In this document: one piece after another, positions 11,096 through 22,986 of the stretch
How positions within the stretch are numbered: position 1 is the first letter of the stretch
Layout of the letters: every line of letters starts with the position of its first letter
NCBI GenBank assembly: GCA_030847615.1
Contig: JAUMIR010000001.1
Location: 263,313,187-263,377,186, forward strand
DNA: 64,000 nucleotides
Origin: Gambelia wislizenii
Lineage: Eukaryota > Chordata > Lepidosauria > Squamata > Crotaphytidae
Reading direction: 5' to 3'
The notes under the pieces: generated by a model
The model's input: only the letters and a program-made list of their open reading frames with translations
Database searches by the model: none
What the model was told of the DNA's origin: nothing
Program-made: the position numbers and the translations under genes

Positions 11096-11905
11096 GGAGA
11101 TTATCACACGGGTCCAAAAAAAAAAAAAAAAAAAAGGCCCTGTCTCGCCTTCTAATTCCCTCCCCGCTCCTGTCATTGTTGCAGTTTAATTTTTTTCTTT
11201 TTCAGACACTTACCTTTTTCCTGGAATAGAAACTGCTCCCCCCACTCTGGCAGCCCAGGTATGAAATGAGCTCTCATAGAGCTCAATTCACTTCCTGGAG
11301 TGCAAATCCCACAGGAGGATGATCACACAGGAAAAAATAAATAAAAATAAAACCAAACATCAACAAATTAAAACAAGTACATAGACACACTTAAAAAAAA
11401 AAAAAGTAAACAGGGGATGGTACAAAAACGGCTATCACTTATCTGGATGTCCTGATCGGCATTGCAAGTGTTCTTTATGGACCTTTGAGGACCTTTCAGG
11501 AAGCCCAGATTGCATGGAAAATTTAAAAATAAAAATAAAATAAAATGTCAAAAAATTAAACCAAGCACCTAAACATACCTAAAATGTAAGAAGTAACCCA
11601 GGGAGGGTACAAAAAAGACTGTCACTTACCTGAATGTCCTGGTCGTACCCGGAAGTGTTTGGCACACATTTCCCAGATCGCGCCAGCAGAACGTGGCACT
11701 GGTCCGCACACCCATGATTCCGTTACAGAAATGGAACGGGTGATCTATTAACGACTTTTGCCCATCAATTTAAAAAAAAAATGAGGACTTAACAGAGGCA
11801 GCATGGAAGCAGCACAGGACAGGGATGACATCGTCTGAAAGGGAAATCTTTTCACGATCCTGTGGCATTCCTGTCCCAGGGTATTAAGCACGTCTGATAA
11901 TCTCC
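11096..11905 (-). mobile_element. PIF/Harbinger-like element inserted in a GTGCAGAAAA repeat
   Basis: Ends are GGAGATTATCACAC (11096) and GTCTGATAATCTCC (to 11905). The flanks are the two halves of a GTGCAGAAAA-type repeat: 10998-11095 ends at GCACAGACTTT, and 11906-12045 continues with GTGCAGACAGGCTTTGAAAACTG. The interior is in reverse orientation relative to the copy at 24 kb and carries the donor-like motif on the minus strand at 11623-11631. About 130 bp of interior (roughly 11340-11460) is repeated in diverged form at about 11525-11650. Confidence 0.7.
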
Positions 11906-12045
11906 CAAAGTGCAGACAGGCTTTGAAAACTGTGTGTTCTGTGAAGAGTTTCTTGTGGTGGGAAGAAAATTGCTAAAGTTACTCACTGCTTCCTTAGAGA
12001 AGACAACTAGTGAAGAGTTTACATCCCTATCCAGTGGAGACAAAT

Positions 12046-13278
12046 GGGCACAAACAATTTAATCAGTAAACCACAGGATTCCTACCCCTGTTTCACTTCT
12101 GCAATTGCTGTAAAGCAAAAATCAAAATAATTCCCCAATATACATCTTTTGCAATCTGAGATGAGTTCTCTGTGTGTGCTTAAATATTTTTTCCTAAGCT
12201 TTTATAAGAGTTTTAGGAATTCTTTTTAATTCAGGTATTTTCTGGTGGTTGGTAGGATAAGAAATATTGCTAGTATTTTGATATCTGTAAATGTATTTGC
12301 AACACTATATCGAATTCCTTCTTTTAAAAAAACCCTTTCAACATAATGTAAATGTAAAGCTTATATGTAATAAAGAAGCTTTCCCTCACTAACTTTTTGA
12401 ATTGGAGAATGGATATTCAGTAACAATTTCTTTAATAATGCCCAGCACAACACCATCACCCAAAGACAGGAAGATCTACCACTCTCTTCTTTCACATTCA
12501 ATCTTGTGTTGTCGTTGTTGCTGTTTTAAAACCAACTTCTTTCTGGACTGACTAAAAAAAAACTTTGCCAATTTTGTTAAATTCTTGGAAAACAACTAAT
12601 ACAAAATTCTCTTTCATTTGGCCAAATTCACAAGGCACAGCTAATTCCCAGCATAGAGAAGACCGTAGTGTAAATACGTGTTAAAGATGAAGAGCTTCTT
12701 GGATGGGGGAAGGATGGCAATTCAAATTCAGCACTAACTGTGGTGAACTCACAGGGATTCAGATGCATTAAATACTCAAAGCCCTGGATCTGGATGAATC
12801 CCCCATACTTCAATTTCTCCTATATTAGCTTTTTTTTTTTTAAGTCAAGTTATTTCCACCCAAAATATGAAAATTATGAATTCTGATAAAATATTATCCA
12901 AAATAAGCTGTGCTGAAATTCTCACCTAGCACAGATTCCCTGCTTGTTGCTGAGAAAGTCCTAGGTCCAGTTAGCCATTGTCATACACCTACAGTATCAT
13001 TCCATCTGAATCTTTATTGGCTTCTGCACCTATATATTTAGGAAACCACTTGTAAATTGTCTCAAGTAGTGTGGTAACTGTTTGGCCCTTCTTTGTGAGA
13101 GCTGAAATGTGTACTGTTTCTGCTTCCCTAAAAACAAGATGTAGACTTAATTTGCCAGCTCTGATATCAGCTGAGGTAGTATCATTATAGAGTTGGGATT
13201 TTTCCTTTCAAAAGACTAGCAATTAAGAGCTGGCTGAAAAACAAAATTGAACATGTTGAGCTCCACTTCCTTTTTGTA
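12046..13278. other. Intergenic DNA, nothing recognised
   Basis: AT-rich sequence without a gene, RNA or classified repeat. Short homopolymer tracts occur (for example T run at about 12830). Confidence 0.5.
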
Positions 13279-13529
13279 CAGTAGGACCACTTTATCCAGT
13301 GGGAATTGGTTCTGGGGGGCGTGGATACTGAAAATTGTGGATAATAGTGAACACCATTAAAAATAATGGGATTTCCAGTTTAAAATACCATAGAGTCGCC
13401 TTGAAGGACCTAAAAAATGGCTAGAGAGGACATATTTTCTAGGAAGACTCTACAGTTGGTGTGCTTTTTTGTGTCCCATGGATAATTGAATCAGTGGATA
13501 ATGAATCAGTGGATACGAGGGTCCTACTA
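13279..13529. mobile_element. Tigger/pogo-like miniature transposon (CAGTAGGACC subtype)
   Basis: Termini CAGTAGGACCACTTTATCC and GGGTCCTACTA lie between TA dinucleotides (13277-13278 and 13530-13531). The body holds GGATACTGAAAATTGTGGAT and a matching region near the right end. It is 251 bp and non-coding. Confidence 0.85.
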
Positions 13530-13612
13530 TACTTCAGTTCCATTATGAGAAACACTTTGTTTGCTGAATTTCTGCTATTCTGGCTGTTAAAGTCATAAGG
13601 GTCCTATCATAT

Positions 13613-14162
13613 GGCTCGTCTACACCAACCAAATATCCTGGCTTGCCCCTGTTCCAGAGCCCTGCAGTCCAAACAATGCAGGACATTTAACCCAATCTGC
13701 CCCTGGGCAGTCCAAATAACCCCTGGGGCAGATGCAGGGCTGGAAAGAGGGCAAGCTGGGATAAGGCCCTTTACTACAATTTTTTTTTTTAAAAAAACCC
13801 AGTTTAACCCAGTACTGCTGGATCAGGCCCCATGTGTCTGCAGGAGCCCACCCCAGAACACCAGCCCTTGCTACTGCCACCAGGTCCCTGGCTCTCCCAG
13901 AAGCCAGGCAGGGGGCCCTCAGCATGTGACTGAGGCTGGTCACATGCAGGGGATCTGAGATCACATGTTACAACACCCCTGCCTGGTTTCCATGTTAGCA
14001 GAGAAAACGACAGCAGTGGTGGCTTCTTCAGCAATGGGTCAGTATTCTGTCTGGACTTCAGCCTGTTTTCTCCAGGTAATGGGTGTGGGGGGAACATGCC
14101 ACCTCTATAGCTAGGATATGCCAATGGGGAGCTGGCATATGCTAGCTAGTGTAGATGAGTCC
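13613..14162. mobile_element. Inverted-repeat element with GGCTCGTCTACAC termini
   Basis: The left end GGCTCGTCTACACC is matched by the right end GTGTAGATGAGTCC. The interior is GC-rich and partly self-complementary, which explains overlapping open frames on both strands. Related ends appear at 18655-18712, 40757, 43653 and 53583. It is a non-autonomous DNA transposon; superfamily not determined. Confidence 0.6.
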
Positions 14163-16410
14163 ATAGGGAAGAAAGAGAGGGAAGATTGGCAACTCTAGCT
14201 GCAAGCATCAAGCTGAGTAATATTCCCAAGTATGTTTGTTAAGAAATGCATTCTACTGAGAAGAATACCACACCAGGCATATTCAGAGTGGCAGAACCGG
14301 GACAAAAGATAGTGAAAGCATTGTGGAATAGAAACCATACCTACTGCATATTTGTGCAATGCAACAACACGTTTCAAAAGTGGAGGACAGTTACCACACA
14401 CCATATTATAACCACGCCTCCCCACGATCTCCTCTTTCTCTCCTCCCTACATCTTTAAAAATGTTGTTTCTTCTACTTTGCATGTGCATGAACCTCTTTT
14501 AAACCCATCTATTCAGGGAATTCCCCAGTGACAACCAGTATCAGCTGGTGTGGCAAACAGGAAATGTCTTTGCCTTATACATAAGAGGTTGTTGGTTCAA
14601 GTCTTGCCTGTGGTGAATTTGTCTTTTAGCATTTAAAAATGTCCTCCACCCTCCTCTCTCCCCCCTGCCTGTTCCCAAAGACTTATTTTTTGTTATTTAA
14701 GCCACTAAACTAAGAAGCTGATACAGGATTCTGGCCCAGACGTTTTGAAAGTCTACTTCCTGTTTCAAGGTGGCATTTTTCTAAGTTCATACATTGCATT
14801 CAACTGCTTGACCTTTTTCCTCTTAATCACCACTTTGTGAGCAAAACAGGATTTTAATTGCATTGCCAAGTAAGAAAGGAAGGGGGGCACAAAATTCTAA
14901 AAATCTTAAAATGATAAATGGAGGAATTAAATTTTTCCCAAAGGCAGGTTTGGACTCATGATGTTCTAGCAAAACAGGTCTCTGTTTCTTTAAATGCCCA
15001 AAGCTTCCAAATTTGCATAGGCTGATAGCAGAGCCCTGATGGCAAGGGAATAGGTTCTCAAAGCAGAAGGAATACATATGTTTTAAATGAAGAAAACATT
15101 ACATTATATGCATTAAATGCAAGTATTGCTAAATGACTGCATTGGTAAATTTAGCTACTGCTGAATTTCGCAAATTTGAGGTTTAAAAGTTAGCCTGTGA
15201 GTTTGCAGGGAGCGACTGACCACCAGAAATTGAATGCCAGGGAAGCTGGATGAACAAAACCTCTGAGAACTTTGGGCAGAGCAGGCACACCCCCTCCACT
15301 GACATGTTTTTACATCATCTAGTCACAGCATCGCTGCTGTACTTCTGCACAACAAAATAAGGTGGATTGTAATCACTAAGGCTTTTATTCACGCACAATC
15401 CCCGTTAATAGAAATAAATGGATCTGTCACAGAATACACATGGAAAGGCCACTGAATTCAGCCAACATCATCTAGTGATTTTCCTGTCAATTCCAATCCT
15501 GTTCCTGATGCATTTTGCTTTTAAGGCTTGTGTGGTATTCCTCTAAGTTCAAAGGGATTTTCTCCCTTATAAGTGGCTTAGGAAGCCTTTAGCAGTTTTC
15601 CTGCTTCTCTTTATCTTTTATTCAAGCTGGAGGGGTAGGGTGAGAACCTAGCTCAATAGTAGTTTCATACTTATGAAACTCTTGCATTTTATCATCAGAA
15701 ACCCAGAGTTTTTGGTAAGATAGTTGAGATCCAGTGAATTACATGCCTGAAAAGTAGTTCCATGCAGACCACTGTTTCATCAAAGGGAGCTGAGTCATCA
15801 AAATACCTAACTTCTGAAAGAGAAGCAGTGAGTAAGATAGTTTAAGTGCAAGGAATATATTTCACAGTGACCACTGAGACTACATAACCTCAAAAGATTT
15901 AATATTGTGATGTGTTAAGAACCAGGAGATCTGGGTTATTTTCTAAAATGAGTTTGTGATGTGTTATTTTTATGTCTTGTTTTTTCGCTTTTTGAGCCTT
16001 TATAAGTTGTTCTGGTCACACTTGGTCTCAGATTCCCCCCCCCCCATAAAAGTAAGACATTTAATCAAAGTTAGTAGTTCGGGTGTTTCATAAAGAAACA
16101 ACCTTCTCTGGATACCTGTAGACAATCCTCCTAAACATATTTACTTAGAAGGAAGCCTCACTGAAATCAATACAACTCACTGTTAAGTAAACAGTACTAC
16201 AATCAGGTTATACATTTTTTAACACCAACCAGAAGCATTGACTTTGAGATTAAAGCATAATCATACCCTTCCCATCCATAAAAGAACTATTATCCTACAT
16301 CAGATGACAAAAGTCTGACCCTTTGCAGGCATCTTGCTAAATGAAAACCAAGGTGTAGTATAAGGTCTGCCCAATTTCACTCCTTTGGGGAGAGATGGAG
16401 GGCTTCCTAC
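14163..16410. other. Long stretch of apparently unique intergenic DNA
   Basis: No gene is supported. At about 14540-14625 a tRNA-like piece (GGTTCAAGTC B-box look-alike) suggests a worn SINE, but no matching A box was found. The remainder to 16410 has no repeat or exon that I can recognise. Confidence 0.5.
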
Positions 16411-16457
16411 ACACACACTCACACACACGCAAACACACACACAGACACACACACACA
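16411..16457. repeat. (AC)n microsatellite
   Basis: An interrupted CA/AC tract of about 45 bases. The Cys-Val-rich frames on the minus strand are its translation artefacts. Confidence 0.9.
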
Positions 16458-16604
16458 TTGTAAGGATATAATAGCAATGTCTTCCCATTTCCAGAATATC
16501 TAAATGGATCTATCCCTCTGAAATGCAAGCCAAGTAACCAGGTCCCCATTGAATAGCAAGACCATGAGGGCTCCCCAAATAAGGGGGAATAAGGCACATC
16601 ACCA

Positions 16605-16735
16605 TCTAAAATAGTGGCCATCCAGATATGTTGGACTGCAACTCCCAGCTTTGGCTGTGATGGCTAGGGCTGCTGGGAATTGGCATGCTACAATGTCTGG
16701 ATTATAACAATGTTATAATTCCCACCCCTGATATA
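16605..16735. repeat. Old hAT-like inverted-repeat fragment
   Basis: The segment GGCCATCCAGATATGTTGGA with ACTGCAACTCCCAGC, and its inverted counterpart GCTGGGAATTGGCATGC near 16671, resemble the element near 46905. Ends are eroded. Confidence 0.45.
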
Positions 16736-17655
16736 ATCAGTGGGTGAGAAATGGGGTTTTCAAAACACTGTTTCCTTCAGCTGTTTCTTTCTCACCCAGG
16801 CTGAAAATAGGCACAAGGGATGGAGGGTGTGTGGCCTCACCCTCCCCTGCCCTGGGGAGGGGGCACCTAAGCTATTGTTAAGCCACTGCTTTTCTCCAAT
16901 GGGGAAGACTTTTAATAATAATAAAATGATATCTGACTTTTATTCTCATCCTCGGGGAGTCTGAGAAGGAGTAAAAGAGAAAACCAAGTGGGTCCCTTGC
17001 CCTTCTCTTTATTAATGTCAAATAAATATATCCCACAGCTAGGGATAAATGGAGCGAAACCACCCTTTTATGTTCTTTGCCACAAACATTACACAACAGT
17101 TCAGAAGCAGGCCTCCATGACACTCAGATTTCCTGTCAGTCTTCCTTATCCTCCTCCTATTTAGGTACTTTCCCATCCCTTCCTATTCATGTTTTTCTCA
17201 TCTGCAATATCTTCTACTACACATCCAGCGCTTCCCTTGTGTAGCTTCCCCTTGCCTTAGTCTTCTTGCTTCCTCTTGAGTCCTCCACACCTCTCTGAGC
17301 CCTTTTGACCCTTCCTCCTCTCTCTATCCCTCCTCCCCAGCTGCCTATCCCTGTCTCTGTCCTGTTCCATTCCATAACCCTACCCTCCCATCTGCCCATC
17401 CTTCAATGACCTGCAAGTCCCTTTTGTCCTCTCCCCATTCTTTCCCATCAGCTCATTTCACTCTTCTTCCAAATTTCTCACACTCCGGGCACTTTCCTAG
17501 TTCTTTTCATCCTTCTCAGAGCTGTATTTTCTCTCCTCTCTTTCTATGAGTTCCCTGACTCTTTTGTCATTTCCCACTTTCTTTCTGTCTCTCCCTGTGC
17601 CTTCACTATATGTTCCTAGCTTCCTTCAGACTTCTTGCTCCCCATCTCTCTAACC
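16736..17655. other. Intergenic DNA with pyrimidine-rich segment
   Basis: From about 17130 to 17640 the plus strand is strongly C/T-rich (many TCCTCC and TTCCC runs). No gene is supported; the purine-rich minus-strand frame at 17217-17399 is a composition artefact. Confidence 0.55.
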
Positions 17656-17820
17656 TAGCCTTTCTCAACCTTTTTATCCTGGAGGAACCCTTGGAATAAT
17701 TTTCAGTTCTCAGGGAACCCCCAAAAAACATTATTCTATATATTTCTATTGCTTTCCCCCCACAATCACAATCTCTTGGGGAACCCTAGGGTTCCAGGGA
17801 ACCCTGGTTGAGAAACACTG
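17656..17820. mobile_element. hAT-like miniature element with 8-bp target duplication
   Basis: The left end TAGCCTTTCTCAACC and right end GGTTGAGAAACACTG are inverted repeats. They are bordered by CTCTAACC (17648-17655) and CTCTAAGC (17821-17828), seven of eight bases identical, as expected for hAT transposition. Internal GGAACCC and GGGAACCC blocks are also inverted. Confidence 0.75.
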
Positions 17821-18063
17821 CTCTAAGCAATGAAATGGTATGTAACTTTTGGAACAGATTACACCATACACCTTTTCATTGGTTCTCCTGGATGACAAAA
17901 TCCATAAATAAGAATCCATTGGTAGACCTAGTTCCTTTCTTTTAACCATCAATTGCCTGCTTGTATAGAGAGTGCATACTGCAACTCCAGACATTTCTGA
18001 GGATTGGTATATATATATTTATAGATGGAATAGAATAGAACATTCTGTACATGTGTCATCTTA

Positions 18064-18604
18064 GGACTTTATCAGACAATCCCCTTTAAATGTTCTTTTG
18101 CTAGAATTTTTAAAAAAATCATTTTTATGCCGGCAAAAGAATGCCCACCACCACACTTACCTTCTCTCCTGGCAGAAGGCTTCTCTGTCAATGAAGAGGA
18201 AGTGAATGAAGCCCCATTTACTTCCTTCTTTGAAATCCCATGAGACTTCATTGTGTGGGAAATTCAAAAATCGAATAAAAAATAAAACACAAAAAGTTAC
18301 AAAAAGCACATACACACACTTTAAAACTTCCAAGTAAATCAGGAAAGGTTTTAAAAAGTGTGTTACTTACCTGGCTGTCATGATCTGACCTGGAAGTGTT
18401 CACGCCAGACTGGCCATTAACACTGCATTCACATGAGTTAAATGACTCGAGGTTTCACACGCCATCAATGCTGGCACTAAAATGGGACAGGCGATATATT
18501 CATGGCTTGGCCTGTTAATAAAAAAGAAACACCAGAATGATGTGTTGGGCTTTTTAAGAAATAAAAAGTTTGTGATTATCACATAGCACATAGAGCTTAT
18601 CTCC
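18064..18604 (-). mobile_element. PIF/Harbinger-like element, right end eroded
   Basis: It begins GGACTTTATCAGACAATCC. The interior is the reverse complement of the copies at 24 and 32 kb: it includes CCTGGCAGAAGGC, ACTTACCTG (minus-strand donor-like motif, 18365-18373) and CTTGGCCTGTTAATA. The far terminus is unclear; 18604 is the best guess. Confidence 0.6.
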
Positions 18605-18639
18605 TTTTACTCTTCCAGTGTGATCACATGCTTTCCAGT

Positions 18640-18712
18640 TCTTTGTTTTGTTTGGGCAAGAGTATGCTAGTGGGGAGCCAGGGTATCCTGGTTAGTGCAG
18701 ATAAGCCCTGTG
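18640..18712 (-). repeat. Fragment of the GGGCTTRTCTACACT inverted-repeat family
   Basis: Its reverse complement reads AGGGCTTATCTGCACTAACC followed by GGCTCCCCACTAGCATAC, matching the left end of the element at 40757. Only one end is recognised. Confidence 0.5.
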
Positions 18713-19085
18713 TTATAGTGTTACACACTCTCCCTTGCCATGAGCAGAGAGAACCTCCAGGCACAGTGCTACAAAGTTCTGTGTCCTCTGGCTGAGACAA
18801 TACTAGAACTCTGTCTAGGCAAACAATCATTCCTTCAAGCAGACAGCAGGTCCTCAGAGAGCTACCTCTATGGTTGGTCACTCCCTGCCCCAAACACTGC
18901 CATGGCATCACTACTTACAAGCAGCTTTCAGCAGACTTCAGGAGTTGTTTGTTCAAAGCTCCAGAGAGCTGCTTCCACTTTGCCTCACCCTGCAAGAGAA
19001 TTTGTCCATTGCAGCTGTTGAGAAGCATTAACATTCTTTTGTCAAACATCTTCACACTACCATTCAAACACACAAAATTACTTCC
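18713..19085. other. Intergenic DNA, nothing recognised
   Basis: Overlapping short frames on both strands show no protein-family signature. No repeat was assigned. Confidence 0.45.
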
Positions 19086-19090
19086 ATTAT

Positions 19091-19135
19091 GAGGGAGAGC
19101 GAGAGAGCGAGAGCGAGAGCGAGAGCGAGAGCGAG

Positions 19136-19171
<36 letters not shown>
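19091..19171. repeat. (GAGAGC)n/(GA)n microsatellite
   Basis: GAGAGC and GAGCGA units run into pure GA. The Leu-Ser/Ala-rich minus-strand frame is an artefact of this tract. Confidence 0.95.
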
Positions 19172-19177
<6 letters not shown>

Positions 19178-19911
19178 ATTTGTTGGACTTTTACTTCTGA
19201 TTTTACCTAACAATAAATGAGCTGGGAGAAAAGAGAGAAGAAAGATGACATCACACATACTCACCCAACCAACAATTATAATATTTTAAAATATTCAGCA
19301 TTTCATCGGAAATGCATTAATAATGAATGGGCAACTTCAGTAACCACAGTTGTGAAGGCATTACTTCTTTATTCCACCCTCTTACAAGGTGCAATTGAGG
19401 GCTGTTAAAACACACAGAGACACAGACAGATACACAATTATCCTCTGGAGGGATCCAAATCTAGATAGATGTCAAGACTGACATCTATCTGGCATTATTG
19501 CAAGCTGACAATACTGCTGCATTCATTCCACTTTGCCAAGTGAGGAGACATTTCCAAGGACACAATGCATACTGAGGTTTGGCTTTCTTGGAAACAAGAT
19601 CACTGAAGGCTTACTTTTATTTATTTATTTATTTAGTAACTGAGTTTATTTGCAAATATACAGATTGATCATAGGTGGAGGCACAATAGGCATATGAATA
19701 TACTGCCACATGTTGAAACAAGAAGGCAGTCAACCCCACCCCCTGCAAATCTTCCAGAAGTCAGTTTCTCCCTGCCTATCTCTCAAAAGCTCTTGTTGCA
19801 ATCTTTTCCCTCCTTTAAAAAAGCATTTCTGTTGTTTCTCACTGACAATCAGCTTTCCTCCTCTCTCTGGATGGAGAGAGGAATAAAATCAGTTATCTTT
19901 AACAATCATGA
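19172..19911. other. Intergenic DNA with (TTTA)n tract
   Basis: A (TTTA)n tract lies at about 19615-19635. At about 19463-19490 there is a small inverted repeat around AGATAGATGTCAAGACTGACATCTATCT. No gene is supported. Confidence 0.5.
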
Positions 19912-20128
19912 GTGCATCTGCACTGTAGAAATAATGCGGTTTGACACCAGTTTAAGTGCTGTAGCTCCATCTATGGAATCCTGGGATATGTAGTTTTACA
20001 AGGTCTTTAGCCTTCTCTGCCAAAGAGTTCTAGTGCCTCGTAAAACTACAAATCCTAGGATTCTGTAGGATGGAGCCATGGCAGTTAAAGTGGTGTCAAG
20101 CTGCATTATTTCTACAGTGCAGATGCAC
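19912..20128. mobile_element. Miniature inverted-repeat element, near-perfect 26-bp termini
   Basis: The left end GTGCATCTGCACTGTAGAAA and the right end TTTCTACAGTGCAGATGCAC are exact inverted repeats that extend to 26 bases. Inner blocks (CTGGGATATGTAGTTTTAC versus GTAAAACTACAAATCCTAGG) are also inverted. It is hAT-like in style, but no clear 8-bp duplication was seen. Non-coding. Confidence 0.8.
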
Positions 20129-20519
20129 CCCATGTTTTAGCTTTCTTGGGCCATTTACCAGTAATTTATCTAACAAAAGATGTGCCTGGCAACTCTGCCA
20201 CCAGAATGAAGTCTATCAATACTTCTGGTAACATTAATAAATTTCTGCCCAACCTCCAATCTTATCGCAATATCTTCATGTTTCAAGGCCAAGGAAGCAG
20301 TTTTCAGAGTGTGCTTTTAGCAGTCCATCCTCTGTGCAGAGATCAAAAGGATACAGAGATGGCATCCTGATTCCATTCACTCAAATTTATTGGTTTGCTA
20401 AACCAGATATGATCATTGTAGACACTTATATTTTTTCTCATATGTTTGTCTTGTTCATATAGAAAAAGGATGGGAGAACATGAGCTGTATGGTTAAAAAT
20501 CCACAAGATATAAGTTAAA
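20129..20519. other. Intergenic DNA, nothing recognised
   Basis: No gene or repeat identified. Confidence 0.45.
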
Positions 20520-21095
20520 GCAAGATTAAACAATAAAAAAGTAAAACCAGATTAAAACATACATCATTAAACAAACACACACCAGCAAACCAGTAACAAT
20601 ATCTAGCACATTGTGTAAGAAGGGCCCTTATATAGTCACTCATCAAATGCCTGTCAGAATAGAGAAATCTGTACTGGTTTGTGAAATGAGTATAGGGGAG
20701 GGTGTCAGTCTAACTTCTGGAAAGTGAGTTTCAGAACCTGGGGGCAGCCACTGAAAAGGCCCTCTTTCATGTTCCCATCAGATGTAACTGTGAGGGTGGT
20801 GTGACAGAAAGAAGGGCCTTACCAGCAGATCTCAAAGCATGGGCTGGTTTGTACGGAAGAATATGGTCCTTCAATTAATATGAGCTTTGTAGGACTTTAA
20901 AATTCATAACCAGCACTTTGTATTGTGCCCAGAAAAGGACTGGCAGCCAGTGGAGCTGTTGCAACAAAGGAGTTGTGTGAGCCCTGTAGCCAGCCCCAGT
21001 TAGCAATCTGGCTGTGGTTCTTTGGACCAGTTGAAGTTTCCGAATACCGTTCAATGCCAGCCCCAGTAGAGCACATTATAGTAATCTGACCAGGA
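20520..21095 (-). repeat. LINE-type dispersed repeat (non-coding 3' region)
   Basis: The stretch includes AAAGGACTGGCAGCCAGTGG, TGGACCAGTTGAAGTTTCCG and AGAGCACATTATAGTAATC, strings I associate with a very common old amniote/squamate LINE-linked repeat. No coding sequence survives. The exact family and the strand are uncertain. Confidence 0.45.
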
Positions 21096-21104
21096 TGTAA
21101 CTAA

Positions 21105-21727
21105 GGAGATTTTCACACCAGCTTATTATCCCGTTGCAGGCACGGAAAGATTTCTCTTTCAGATGACATTCTCCTTTTCCATGCCCCCAAAGTGACCATT
21201 CTGTTTTCTCCCAGTGATATTTCAATCACGGGGAGAAGTTGTTAATGACCACCCATTCCATATCTATCACAGAATCACGGGTGGTCTGAAACGTGTCCTG
21301 TTCCTCTCTCGCAATGGCAGCTGTGGGAGAGAGGTCTGTTCTGGACATTTCCAGGCAGGAAAGGGACACCCAGGTAAGTGGCACCCTTTTTCCCCCTCCC
21401 TGGGTTACTTGGATTGTGTGTGCATGTGTGTGTGTGTGTGTGTTTGTAATTTTTGGTACTTGGTGTACTTTTAAAGTATTTTTTTTGACTTTTTATTTTT
21501 GAATTTCCCTCACATCATTGTCTCGAGAATGAGTGGGATTTGGCTTCACTGCTGAAAAAGCAGCTTTAGGGCAGCTGCATTTACAGCAGTGAAGCTGAGG
21601 GGAGAGGGAGGACATGCCTGTTGCAGGATTAAGGTGAGTGTGTGAACATTTTCCTTAATCCTATAGCAGGGACGGGAGAGGGGCAGGTAGAGCAGAAACA
21701 GGGCATTTGACCCATGTGAAAATCTCC
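21105..21727 (+). mobile_element. PIF/Harbinger-like non-autonomous element with TAA duplication
   Basis: The left end GGAGATTTTCACACC and right end GTGAAAATCTCC are inverted repeats, each bordered by TAA (21102-21104 and 21728-21730). The 3-bp TAA duplication and GG start fit PIF/Harbinger. The interior contains CAGGTAAGT at 21371-21379 and a (TG)n tract at about 21417-21442. No transposase is present. Confidence 0.8.
21371..21379 (+). other. Consensus 5' splice-site motif in the Harbinger-like element
   Basis: CAGGTAAGT matches the vertebrate donor consensus. The same position is CAGGTAAGT at 24163, TAGGTAAGT at 32687, and CAGGTAAGT on the minus strand at 11623-11631 and 18365-18373. Use as a splice site is not shown. 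Confidence 0.5.
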
Positions 21728-22048
21728 TAAGGCATGTGTCACCATGGCCAGATCTGACAACTCAAGGAACAGGCACACAGGCATTGATTGTGCAAATGCA
21801 CTCCTAGCCAGTGCTGAAGCCTGGGCTTTTAGGCTCGGAGTTGAATCCGGGAGCACCCCCACACTGTGAACCAGTGTTTTCAGGATGAGCGGAACCCCAT
21901 CAAGCACAGGCAGAACTCCTATTCTTCTTCGTGGTCTCTGTGAATGCACACAATGGGTTAATCCTTCACCTGTGCAGAGCACTTCGTAAATTTCTAGAAA
22001 CCTCATTTTGAACTTTTGGGCAGTAGCTTTGCCCCCTCACCCTTGACC

Positions 22049-22056
22049 TATATAAG
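22049..22056 (+). promoter_or_regulatory. TATA box of the DIRS-like fragment
   Basis: TATATAAG lies about 285 bases upstream of the gag-like start ATGGCTTCC (22342). The transcript start would fall near 22080. Confidence 0.4.
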
Positions 22057-22341
22057 CCCCTTCCTCACTCCAGTGGCTCAGTTCCTTTTTTCCACCACAT
22101 GAGCTGCACTAAGGAACATTTTCTGCTGGAAACCTCTTGATTCCTCTTGTTCTCTGACCTTGGACTGGCTTTGACTTCTCTTTTGGATTCTGATTTGGAC
22201 TGTATTTCTTCTGATATCTTTCAACTCTGCCTGGACTCAACCTCTCTCTGGATTTGCCTTGAACTGGACCTGTTACCTCTTGGATTGTGACTGGGACTGC
22301 CTGACCATGGTATTGTAACTCCATTGATTTGTTGCTTAGGC

Positions 22342-22602
22342 CATGGCTTCCACAGGTTTTTTAAGGCCTGTTCAGTATGTGGGGACAAGATGCCAGAAAC
22401 AGATGGCCATTCAAAATGTTTTCTGTGCCTGGAGGAAAAGCATGACATTAGATCATGTTGCCATTGCAAAGCTTTTACCCCTCAAGCACACCGCAACAGG
22501 GAAAAGAGGCTTAAAGCTCTCCTATATGAACATGCCCTGTCTGCGACTACCCTCCGGGCCAAACCATCCAGATTGTGTCTACCCCAAAGGCAACAACTTT
22601 GA
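22342..22602 (+). pseudogene. DIRS-like gag N-terminus, frameshifted
   Basis: After an ATG at 22342 (MASTGF) the frame is lost. A +1-type frame (22324-22602) carries the recognisable part: a cysteine/histidine cluster ACSVCGDKMPETDGHSKCF followed by LCLEEKHDIRSCCHCKAF and a basic segment RNREKRLKALLYEHAL. The pattern of paired CxxC motifs with DGHxxCxxCL is one I know from gag-like proteins of vertebrate DIRS1-type elements. The product would bind nucleic acid in the retroelement particle. At least one frameshift near the start and a stop at 22600 make it non-functional. Family assignment is from memory of the pattern and needs a search. Confidence 0.5.
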
Positions 22603-22917
22603 TGGGCATAGGGGCCAAAGAACCTAAGCACCGTGGTCCGACCACAATTCCAGTGACTTCAAAAGGGACAGCTAAGAAAACTGCAGCTTCCCATCAATCC
22701 CATGATACCAAGCATGGTACTGCTTGAGACTGAGGTGATGAATCCATTCCAACCACACAGGACCGACTCAAGTTGGTGCAACTCGCTTCCTCCCCTGATA
22801 CTGCTGGCCAAATTGAACATGAGCCTTAAGAGCCACCTAAGAAGAAGCAGAAAATACAACCTCTTCCAGTTGTTTCATGTATATACTAAATAGCATATTT
22901 TACCTTGAATCCTACAA

Positions 22918-22986
22918 GTTATGTATTCCTGCATGGCAGGGAGTTGGACCAGAAGGCCTTTGAAATATTCCCAACTCTATGATTAC
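22918..22986 (+). repeat. CR1 LINE 3'-end fragment
   Basis: TTCCTGCATGGCAGGGAGTTGGACCAGAAGGCC and CCCAACTCTATGATT match the conserved 3' terminus of CR1 elements (ATTCTATG-type end). Confidence 0.7.

Larger units (their letters stand above)
21735..22880 (+). mobile_element. DIRS-like retrotransposon 5' fragment
   Basis: The segment contains a leader with a TATA-type promoter (TATATAAG, 22049-22056) and the beginning of a gag-like frame. It looks like the 5' end of a DIRS-order element of a lineage different from the one at 34-39 kb. No polymerase or recombinase follows; the fragment stops by about 22880. Left border and terminal repeats could not be defined. Confidence 0.5.

Noticed and set aside
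14540..14625. Possible tRNA gene
   Set aside because: A GGTTCAAGTC B-box look-alike exists, but no cloverleaf or A box can be folded around it; at most a SINE relic.
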